64,000 nt of DNA, taken from assembly GCF_028389875.1 (NCBI RefSeq), contig NC_084672.1, forward strand, positions 4,625,501 to 4,689,500. Direction: 5' to 3'. Source of the DNA: Rhea pennata (Eukaryota; Chordata; Aves; Rheiformes; Rheidae). Made by a program: the position numbers and the translations under genes. Each line of letters starts with the position of its first letter. Position 1 is the stretch's first letter. Of this stretch, positions 35,469-45,288 are shown in pieces. A model generated the notes under the pieces. That model was not told the DNA's origin. It did not search any database and was given only the letters and a program-made list of their open reading frames with translations.

Positions 35469-38400
35469 GCTGGATCCCGGAGAAGCCCTTCCACTGAGTG
35501 CCCTGGCGCTGGCTGCGTGCGCGCTGCCCGGCGAGGGCTCGGCGAGGCGTCGCACCCTGCGTTAGCTACCAAATTAGAGAAAAAGACGAGGAGTGACTCA
35601 TTTCAGCCTTTTTCACCTCAGCAGGCACTCTTTCTCTGCCTGTCGCTCTCCCACGCGTGTGCACACGCACGTTTAAATGTCCCTGAGTGCTGCTGCTCTG
35701 GGAGTTTTGCAAAGACTCGCTGCTCCGCGTCCGCGCAGGGAGGCGGCTGTGCCCAGCTACCGCCTCGGCGTTCGGTCCCAGGGCTGTTCCCAAACCGTGC
35801 TCGCCCGGGAGCCCTCCAGCGCCGGGGCTCGGGGCTCGGCTGCCCTGCAGCAGCCAGCTCCCGGCGCTGCGCCCCGTTCTCCGCTCTCCTCCACCCTCCC
35901 CGAAACCTTTCGCCTCGGCAGCGCATCTTCCTCCCGTGAGAAAGGCCAAATTTTGGCTGCTTCCTTGCTCTCCGCTGAGTAAGTGTCCCTTTCATCTCAA
36001 CAAAGCCTCCAGGATTTGAGCTCAACCAACACAGATAAATCGTTGGCTTTCGCCTAAAAGTCAGCCAATTTAGCCTGGGCAGATTTGCTCTGTCAGAGGT
36101 CACTGAGAAGCTGAGATTTACTAAAGACACTTGCTTTTCCTTGGCCTTGTGGTCAAAACCAAGTCCCCCGGTGACACTTTAACACCCGCTGTTCTTTTAT
36201 GAGGGAAACCGCTATGTGTCTGGGAGGAGGTATGTTCCTGCAGCTTGCAAGACTTTTCCTACCTCTTATGTCACTGTTACCCTAAAACGCCCCAAATAAA
36301 GAGCAAGCTGACAACCAGCGTACTGCACAGAGCGACGCTGCGTTGATGCGAGCAGGGTGACTGGTTTAAACAAGCTTTCCGGGGTTTACTGTAAACACCC
36401 GGCCAAATGTCCTGCAGCAGTTGCTTATCTTTGCTTACCGACAATTTTACTAATTCTTTACTGCAACTGTATTCATAAGTTTTTATGGTTGCATTGTAGA
36501 AAACATAGTAGCTCTTTATCTCTCTTGAAAATACACCATAAAACTCTCTCTAGATGTTGGATGGCTTTCTCAGCCTGGTGGATACTCTTTGCCTTCAAGG
36601 TTTTGTGCGCTGACATCTGCTAAACGCCCTGCAGTCGCTCCTGGGCCTGGAGCTGGCAGGACTCTTAGCAACCAGGCAAGAAATCTGTGGTCTGGGACAG
36701 GGAACAACTGGAAGGTGCAAAATCTGAGCTACCCATTTCTGATGTGCAGCTTGAAGTCTTGAACTGGACTCAAACACTCGGGAGCCCGTTGGGAGTCCTC
36801 ACATCAATGCAGGTATCTGGATAGCTGAATGCAAACCAGTAGTAGAGGAGAAGGTTAGGCAGTGGACCTTCAGCACAGGAGACCAGCCACAGCCTGGAGC
36901 CTCCCTCCTTCCACGGGAAAACCGCGGCACCAGGGGCCGTGTCCTGTCCCAGGAAGGCGGCTGTAAACCACAAGCAATAGCAGCAAAGATCCCGGGAGGG
37001 AAAGGGCAAGGGCAAGTCACAATTTCACTTTCGTTTCTCTGATAGCAGAGGCAAATCATGTCCCTGTGGTCTCCTCAGCTCCAGCAAAGGTTGTGTGCTT
37101 TTGGGAGGTTCATTGTCAGGATCCTACAAATTATAAAGCATTGCCCTGGTAACTCCTAAATCTTCTTTCGGCACAGCCTGCTCTGCATGCTATCCCAGCT
37201 GTGAAGCTTGAAAGATATACCTGTCACGGGAGATGTGATCTGATTCCGATGCTCCTGAGATGGGTTGACACCAAAATGATATATCCTTTATTAAAGTGGT
37301 GCAAGATGTTGGCATTTCTTTTCATGTATGAGTTTCAAAGTACATATATATTTACAGATAATTCCTGCAACTAGATCTTCACAGGAATATCCCGCATACA
37401 CGTATCTGGGTGGGGACAGGGTGTAAAGTGCAATATTCTCCATCTTCTCTTGCTGGCTTTTATGGCTCCCCTGCATTTATAATAGTGATAATAAAGCAAA
37501 CATCAATTATTTACTATTTCAATAAATAACAGATACGTACTAGAACCTATTCAGTCATGAAGGGCAAAAGTGTTATAAATCGACGTCTTATTTTTCTTCA
37601 GCATGGAGAATTGCACTAAAATCAGGCAAGCCTCTGCATTTCTCCTGCTGTTTCAGATGTTCTTTTGGGAGATTTTGGTGAATTCCTCTCCAAAGAGATG
37701 TCGGGACGGGTGGTAGGTCGTGCTTTTGCTTGCAGCGAAAGCCGCCGCAGGGCCTGCCAAATCCGCAATGGGACACGCTTCATCTTTGCGCCTTGCATTG
37801 CTCCGCGGATGCCGGGACGTTTGCGGGGGGAAGCCGGACCTCTGCACTCTGCATCCCTTTTGCTCAGCTCCATAAAGTTCGAGAACCCTGGAAAACAGGC
37901 TAAGCTGTTACCAGCGCAAGGAGCGTTTCCACCCGGGCCAGATCCTCCCTCCGCTTGCAGCCGCGCCGGCCTGGGGCCCGCAGGCTGGCGCTGCCGGGTC
38001 CCGGCGCGTCGGGGGCTGCCCGGCCCTCGGCACTGCCGTGGCCAGACGCCCAGCTCGCGCCGGCGGGCGCCAGGCATCGCTCTCTTTGCCGGAGCCCTGG
38101 TGTCCCGTGCATAATTTGCTGAACTCAGGCAGTTTATGAATTTCTTCTGCGAGAGGTGCCTAAAGAAAGCAATTTCATCCCTGCCGCACTGGTGTATTTG
38201 CCGCCCTTTGCACAAACCCTTACAAACCTCAAAACTGAAAACAGGAGAGTGTCTGCAGAGGCACTGATGCTCTCCGTTCCTGGAATGACCTCCCAAGAGC
38301 CAGCACATGCCTTCGGTGGCCTTTGGCTGTCGCGAGCATGAGCAATAACCTAGTCTTCTTTCCAGACTGCCTACGAAAACAGCAACTTTGTTTGGCTTGC

Positions 38401-39810
38401 TACAGAAATGCCTCTTCTAGTAACTGCCTCCGAAATACCCATTTCGAAGAACAGCAGCCTGTGGCTCTGAGCGAGGTGCTTTCGCTGGTGCAGAGCTGGG
38501 CTTTCCTCCTCTTCCCCAGCTGTTTCCTCCTCGCTTCTAGCCAGGCAGCTCCGCTTGAGGAGCGCTCGCAGCAGTGGTGTCCGCCTCTAGATGGTGCGGT
38601 TTGCCCAGAAGAGCTTTACGTCCAGGCCTTTGCCTAGCTTTTCCTTCCTTGTCTGGCACAGGTTGCAAACCCTCGAGAGCCAAAGCAGATCTGAGTTTTT
38701 CCCTGTTTTCTAACGTGAGGCTCAGAGCGCAGCGTAATGCAGAAATGGTAAGAATGCGCCACTTCGGCGGCTCAAAGAAAGTTTAGTATGTGCCACACGT
38801 GGTTGGACGTGTGGGGCCTCTGCTGCCAAACCGACAGTGTTGCCTGACTTCTGGGTTCCTTCCTCTGCTGGCTAATTTAAAACAAAATCTAGTTATTTGC
38901 TACTATAATGCCTCTGCTCTTGGACTTAGATGTAAAAAGAGAAAGAAGGGGCAAAGATTGCTAATAAAATAAGCCTAAAATGGTGGTGGTTGTAACAACT
39001 AACTCCATCCGCAGTATCTGTATTTCTTTTCTCTGGACAGCAGAGAATGAGGCTGTGAAGATCTGGAGGAAAAAAATAAGTTTTTAGCAAATGTGTAACG
39101 TTCCCACAAACTTTTTAAGCTCATGGAGAAGAAGGGTAGGGTCTGCCGGCTGCTCGGTTGCTGCCGAGCACCCTGCGCAAAAACCTTTCCAGATACTAAG
39201 TCGTGAAGACTTCAGACCTTTGCGTGAAGCAGCTCACGTGATCCCGACCCGCTCTGATGTCCCGGCGCCGGTCAGGACATCGCAGCTGCTCTCAGGACCC
39301 AGCTGCTCGGCGTGACGGCTCGGGGCAGGGAATAGAGAAACCGAGCGTCCGGCCCGCAGCCGGGAACGCACGCGCGCGTACGTGCTGGGCCTGCGGCGCG
39401 GCTTGTTCTGGGTTTGAGTCCATTCTGAGAGATTTCTCCCTGCCGTCGGTATTTCATCGCCTCGAAGGAACGGCGCGAGAGAGTTTAAACCTTCCTTTTG
39501 GCCGCTTTAGCAAAGAAATGGGGAAAACTTGGAGAATGAGCGTTGCTGTGCTGGGGTTAGGGAAAAGGGCAGCTTGGCGCCTTTTCCTTGTTTTTAGAAG
39601 TTGAAAGGACGTGAAGCGGTTTTCACTGCTGCCGGGCGCAGAAGTGATACGGTTAAATTAACTTGGAACGGTAAAGGCACTAATCTGCTGGCACTGTCCA
39701 GCTGTACGAAGAGGAATCAAATAGAATAAATGATGAAAAAGAAATTAGATCAAAAAATCTGCGAGGCTTTCATAAGTTAAAATGTTATTCATAACACCGG
39801 GAAGGAAATT

Positions 39811-39850
39811 ACTCACGTTGACTTCAATGGGGCCAAGATTTTCCCCGTGA
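39811..39850. repeat. Relic of an ancient amniote repeat
   Basis: 'gttgacttcaatggggcc' then 'aagattttcccc' matches the recurrent sauropsid text 'cattgacttcaatggggcc' then 'aggatttcaccc'. Only the core is left. Confidence 0.4.
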
Positions 39851-41227
39851 TTTATAACCTGAAATTGCAGCTTTTAGAAGTTTAAAAAAAAGAAAAAAAG
39901 AAGAAGAGAGAGAGCCTTGTATGGAAGCAACATTTATAGTGCATTATAAATACTATCTGCTGCTTTTATTTTACATCTTAGCTTCGCAGTAGAACTTTCT
40001 TATAAATAAGGGTTATTTCCACTAAAAGGCTATTACGAAGTTATCTTTGATGTTGAGGCTACAGTCTCAGTTCCCGACTGCTAAAGAGCACTTTAGGATA
40101 CAAACAGCTTTGTTACAGCTACCTAAATATCCTGTTTTTGCTGGTAGCAGCCGCAAGAGGAGGGGGCGCGCCGAGGGGAATGTCTCGCTGCGGCAGGCGG
40201 CATTTCGGCATTTCGCACTCCGCTCCCAGGTTCGCACCCCGAGGCCGCTGCGCGGGAATCGGCCTTTCACGTGGGGGGGGTCGCAGGGTGTTGCCAGAGG
40301 TTTTCGTTCAGCTCTTTGCTGGAAGGTTTCTCCTGGTGCTGGCTGAGAGCGGGGCTGCCGGGACCGTTCCTGCCCAGCCCCGTCCCTGTCGGCTCGGGAG
40401 CCGGGGTGCTGGGACCCCGTCTGGGCCACCACGTGGCTGTGGCTGGGTTTGGGTTTGGTGGGACCATTTCCTTGACTAGTTTAAGCTGCTTTTATTGTGG
40501 GGGTGGGCATTAAAGTGTGCTCTAGATTCTGTCCTACGTGATTCGGGGTTTTTCTTTCTTTCTCCATTTCTTTCTTTTTCTCTGCCGTGAGCGTTCCTGA
40601 AGGAGAGGCCCGGCAGGCCACCTCGGAGGACGGGCAGCCCACCAGCACGGCGCGCGGTCGGCGAGCGCGCCCAGGCTGAGCCTTCGGGAGGGGGGTGTCC
40701 AGCGCGCGCCGTGGCGGAGCGTCCTGCCCCCGTCCCAGGCAGCCCTTCGGGCCGCGCCGGCCGGGAGCGCTCCCGCCGCTCTCGCACGGAGGTCGCGTTT
40801 CGCATTTCTTCGCCGAGACAGAGATGCGCTTTCCAAGCCGCACGAAGGTCGTCAGCGTGACGGGACATCTCCGATCCACCTCCGTGTCGCCTCAGACCTG
40901 TATAAAGCTCAAGCGGTTGGAGCCGAAGGACGAATCTTTGCCTTCTCCCGGGCCCTTGCCCGTTTTGGTGGCAAGCTGCGGGAGGTGAGCTTCGTCGCTT
41001 ATTCCAGCAAATTGACTTGCAACCTGAGGATTCTCATTTAGGACAAAATCTAAGCGCAAGCCTAAAACCCCCTGAGCGGGGTTGTTTCAGCAAACGGAGA
41101 ATCTCAGCCGTTGTCCTGCTGCAAGCCTCGGGAGATGACGGCAGCAACACCTTCCAGATAGTCGTTGTGTTATTAGTGGCAATTAATTCCAAGATACAAA
41201 TAGCTCAATAATCTATCCTAGAGCCTC

Positions 41228-41273
41228 ACAATTGAATTGTATTGTGTGATTTTTATTGAGCTCAGCGCTCAAT
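41228..41273. promoter_or_regulatory. SOX-type inverted pair next to a small inverted repeat
   Basis: ACAATTGAATTGT (41228-41240) is a perfect inverted pair of ACAAT with a 3-base spacer, the arrangement favoured by SOXE dimers; ATTGTG follows at once. Then ATTGAGC (41255-41261) and GCTCAAT (41267-41273) form a 7-bp stem with a 5-base loop. AT-rich DNA between two CpG islands. The function is inferred, not shown. Confidence 0.3.
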
Positions 41274-43094
41274 ATGCATGTTCTTCTCATTTCTAATAAG
41301 CTCTCTGGCCTTTTCCTTTGCTTAGTGGTGCTCATCATATCTAGCTCTGCTTTAGCAACCGGCAGACAAGCCACCCTGTAAAGCAGGCTGGATATTTTGC
41401 TTTAAATATAGTTCCCGTTCAGCAGACAGAACAGAACTGAGTAAGGGGCTAAAGTTTAACCGTACTGGAGTGAGGAGTTCTGTTGCTCAAGGGCATTAAT
41501 ACACGGAATTATTATGTCTTTCCACATTTCAGAGTCTAAGTCCAGCTTTCAGCTTTTGGTCTGGGAACATTTTCTTCCCTATTAAGATTCCCTGTTGAAT
41601 TTGCCTCGTCCTTGCTTCGCTTTCCTCGGTTTCTCAGGAACGACGCTGGGGCACGTTGCTACGTTAAGAGCCAAAATTAACTTCTGGCCGCCGAATTTCT
41701 GCTCCGGGATCTCCTTTGTAGCGCCAGAGCTGGCAGCACACCTCCTGCCGGGAGACTAACCCGCGGCCCGCTGCGCGAGGGGCTGCAGCTCTGCGTTGCA
41801 GGGGGCGCGGAGCCGGAGCCCGGAAACCTGCGCTCGGCCCGGCTCGCGGGCGGTGGGCGGCCACGAGAGCGGTCGGCTTTGGACAAGCGGCTGGAGAGCG
41901 AAGACCCGCAAAGACACGGTAATTTTTGGATGTCGATGCCGACGAGGCGCATCTGCAACCTCGGTGAAGCGGGAGGGCGCGCGGGGTTTCTGCTGCGCTC
42001 GGTGCCGGCAGCGGAGCCGGCTGCTCCGCGGTGCCCGTGGAAGCCCTTTGGAGAGGCTTCGAGCTCGTGCGGCGCTGCCGCGCGCTGGGCAGCAGCCGCT
42101 GCCTTGCACCCACCGATCCGCTTCCCGCGAAGCCTGAACTCATTAATGCCCGGGAAGCACTTCGTGGTCCTTGGAGAAGGTGCTGGAGAAGAGCAAAGTG
42201 CTTCGTCAGCCTCAGATTGGCAGGTTTTGCCGCGCTTGGCGGCGGCGCGAGGCGGGAGCCGGCGCGGGATGATTCTGCTCCTCGCGGGCGGCCTCTCGTG
42301 ACTGCGGTCTGGGCTAGGCAGGGCGTCTCCTGCGCCCGCAGCGCTCGGCGCGCGAGGCCGACCTGGGACCCTCCGCTGTCCCCGCCAGCCCCGAGGTCCC
42401 CCGGCGCGGCGGGCCCCGGCGGCTGCTCCCCCCGCAGAGCGCGCTGGGCGGCCGCCCGCCCGGCCTCCCCCGCCGTGGGAGAGGCAGCCCGGCCGCTGGC
42501 TGGGTTTCTCGTGGAGGCTGCCAACAAGCAGTTTATCGGGGCTGGCGTCTTCTTTCAATTCTGTTTTTCTTTCTTTTTTTTTTTTTTTCCTTAATGACTT
42601 GTTTTTTTTAATTAAACGTGACTTTCCAGGAAGTTAGAGATAATAAACACAAGCATCGCCTGCCTCGTTATGGGAACAGCGACCGGGGGACGTTGCCCCA
42701 TCTCTAGTCTTAGTTCCGACAACGGTCACAAGGGCCAACTTCAGCCTGTTTAACATTTAAAACCAGGTCTTGGCCCAGGTGCGCTTCGCTCCTGGGGCAC
42801 GATCAGCTGAGAAGTATCCGAACAAGAACGAGAGGAGCCGGTTCCCCCCCCGGGCCGGGCCGCTGCCTGCAAGGCTGTGCAAAGCCCGGTCCCCAGGCGA
42901 GGGAGAGACGGGGCCCGGACACCCGGCGGGCGCAGGTGAGGTGTCCTGTCTCTCCCAGCACAGCCACAAGTCAGCTGGAGCCACCCTTGAGCGGACACCA
43001 TCACCTCATCCGCCCGCTCCCTCCAGCTGTGCTTTGGAGACACCTGCTCCTCTTGGCCTCCTCCTCCTCGGCGGTGCGCCCTGCCTATTGCCGG

Positions 43095-44290
43095 CGCGCG
43101 GCGATGCACCGTGGCAATGCATCGCGGTGATGCACCACAGCCGTGCACTGCAGCCGTGCACCATGGCCATGTACCATGGCGACGCACTGCAGCGACGCAT
43201 CGTGGTGATGCAACGCGGTGATGCACCGCAGCCGTGCACCGTGGCCGTGTACTGTGGCGATGCACCGCAGTGATGCATCGCGGTGACGCACCGCGGCAAT
43301 GCACCATGGCAATGCATCGTGGTGATGCACCGCAGCCGTGCACCGTGGCCATGTACCGTGGCGATGCACTGCAGCAACGCATTGTGGTGATGCACCACGG
43401 CGATGCACCGTGGCAATGCAACGCGGCGATGCACCGCAGCCGTGCACCGTGGCCGTGCACCGTCATGATGCACCATGGCGATGCAACACAGCAATGCACC
43501 GCAGCCATGCACTGTGGCCATGTACTGTGGCGACGCACCGCAGCGACGCATCGCAGTGATGCACTGTGGTGATGCACCGCGGCTGCGCTCTGCGGCCATG
43601 CACCATGGCGATGCACCATGGCTGATGCACTGCAGCAATGCACTGTGGCGATGCACTGTGGCTGATGCACTGCAGCGATGCACTGTGGTGATGCACTGAA
43701 GCTGTGCACCATGGTGATGCACCATGGCTGATGCACTGCAGCAATGCACCGAGGCGATGCACCGCGGCTGTGCGCTGCGGCCATGCACTGCGGCGATGCA
43801 CCGAGACTGTGCGCTGTGGCGATGCACCGAGGCTGATGCACTGCAGCGATGCACCATGGTGATGCACCGCGGCTGTGCACTGCGACCATGCACTGTGGCG
43901 ATGCACCGAGGCTGTGCGCTGTGGCGATGCACCGAGGCTGATGCACTGCAGCGATGCACCATGGTGATGCACCAAGGCTGTGCGCTGCAGCCATGCGTTA
44001 TGGCGATGCACCGTGGCTGATGCACTGCAGCAACGCACCAAGGCGATGCACCGCGGCTGTGCACTGCGACCATGCACCGTGGCGATGCACCGCGGCTGTG
44101 CGCTGTGGCCATGCACTGTGGCGATGCACCGAGGCTGTGCGCCGTGGCGATGCACCGCGGCTGTGTGCTGCGGCCATGCACTGTGGCGATGCACCGAGGC
44201 TGTGCGCCGTGGCGATGCACCGAGGCTGATGCAGTGCAGTGATGCGCTGTGGCGATGCACCGCGGCTGTGCACCATGGCGATGCACCGCG
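43095..44290. repeat. Minisatellite of 13-bp units (about 90 copies)
   Basis: Nearly 1.2 kb of units of the form GCACCGTGGCGAT, with alternatives at several positions (C/T, CG/CA/TG, GAT/AAT/CGT/TGT). A 14-base variant carrying an extra base (GCTGAT) becomes frequent from about 43620 onward. Since 13 is not a multiple of 3 and stop codons are rare in the unit, all frames read long, giving spurious histidine/alanine/serine-rich frames of up to 429 codons on the minus strand. Many CG/TG/CA alternatives look like CpG decay. Confidence 0.95.
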
Positions 44291-44414
44291 CGCACCGGGG
44301 GGCACCCCAGGCCGCCGCTCTGCCCCCTCGCTCCGCTTCAGCGCCCTGCGCAAATCACTCCGGCAGTTGTGGCCAAACAAACAAGGCTTCATTATCATCA
44401 CTGTCCGGACCGGA

Positions 44415-44432
44415 GTAAACAAGTTTATTTAC
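44415..44432. promoter_or_regulatory. Inverted forkhead-type motif pair
   Basis: GTAAACAAGTTTATTTAC contains GTAAACA and, inverted, GTAAATA with 4 bases between. Both are forkhead-type cores. It lies just beyond the minisatellite in DNA that looks unique. Confidence 0.3.
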
Positions 44433-45274
44433 ACTTGAGCACGGCCGGAGAATGAGGCCGTGGAGGAAGGTTCGCGGTTGGTGGCCCCGTCTTTGTCGCC
44501 AGGGCCGGCGTTCACAGAATCGCTGCCCGCTCGGCCGGACCGGGCGTGCTCGTTACTACCACGCTTGTGATCACGGGTGGTCGCATTTTTATTTAGTGAT
44601 CCGCATCTCCCGCCGTCCGTAACCCTTCGCCTGCCGCGCTCTGGCGGGGAATGGTTAAGCCTCGCGCAGTCGAATCTGCTCCCGGCTCTGCTCCCGGCTC
44701 GACCCGCTTGACGGGGGGTTTTGTTTGCTTTTAGACGATCCTTGCGCTAACGGCCCCGGGATGCCGACGAAGCCTCGGAGCCGGGAGAGCCCCGCAGGGG
44801 AACTGGCCAGAGCCAGGATGATAAAAGAGGCAGCGGCGGGCGAGCGGGCGGAGGAGAGGCCCGCGAGTCGGGAGCGCGTCCTTCCTCCCGGAGCGTCCGC
44901 TGGGCCCCGGCGACAGATCTGTCGGCGCAAGGACACTTCGAGGGCCCAGGTCTACGTCGTGCCCCGGGCAGCTCGCCGGTTCACCGAGCTCCCGGGTGCA
45001 AACCGGCTGCGCGGAAAAATCCGCGCGGTCGCCGAACGCCCCGGCTGGCGCTCGCCGCCGCCGGCGCCCCCTCGCCAGGAGCTCCCCCATCGCCCCCGCT
45101 GGGGCGGCCGCGCGGATTAAATCCGGGGGCGAGAAGTGCTTCCCTCCCTCCCCGGCGGCGGGGGGGGGGTTGGGGTGGGGGCAGCGACGAGGCAAACAAA
45201 AATAGGGAATGCATTAAAAAAAAAAAAAGAAATAACCCACAGCGCATCGTCATGGCGATAAATAATTGTAGCCT

Positions 45275-45288
45275 GTCGCCATGGCAAC
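45275..45288. promoter_or_regulatory. RFX X-box
   Basis: GTCGCCATGGCAAC fits the X-box consensus GTNRCC-NN-RGYAAC at every position. A partial copy, GTCATGGCGA, lies about 25 bp upstream. RFX proteins act at many ciliary-gene promoters and enhancers. The surroundings (about 45200-45400) are AT-rich next to a CpG island. No ciliary gene starts here that I can see, so it is more likely distal regulation or chance. Confidence 0.4.

Larger units (their letters stand above)
34050..35950 (-). promoter_or_regulatory. SYNM: SYNM CpG-island promoter and 5' UTR region
   Basis: A dense CpG stretch covering exon 1 and about 0.9 kb upstream, starting sharply where AT-rich intron DNA ends. Upstream of the ATG it holds GGCTC and GGCGC pentamer runs, a perfect CArG box (35459-35468) and an AP-1 type TGACTCA (35594-35600). 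The transcription start is not fixed by sequence alone. No other gene on the plus strand is supported, although antisense frames stay open because of composition. Confidence 0.75.
35951..43094. other. Intergenic DNA between SYNM and the 13-bp minisatellite
   Basis: No protein gene is supported. CpG-rich islands occur at about 37.7-38.1, 39.1-39.5, 40.1-41.0 and 41.65-42.5 kb, separated by AT-rich DNA. Long open frames in the islands run on both strands at once and look compositional. An ancient repeat relic lies at 39811-39850 and a candidate regulatory motif cluster at 41228-41273. There is a poly(T) run near 42570-42588. Confidence 0.55.

Noticed and set aside
34053-35939. Long Arg/Ala/Gly/Ser-rich frames on the plus strand and in other minus frames over SYNM exon 1
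   Set aside because: They are shadows of the GC-rich synemin exon; only the frame beginning at 35074 has intermediate-filament motifs and a conserved splice site.
41664-42594. Frames of 187-293 codons on both strands in a CpG island
   Set aside because: Simultaneously open on both strands, low-complexity Ala/Arg/Pro composition, no recognised domain.
42750-44422. Several 290-430 codon frames rich in Cys, His, Ala and Ser
   Set aside because: They arise from the 13-bp tandem unit in rotating frames on both strands; no start context or splice evidence.
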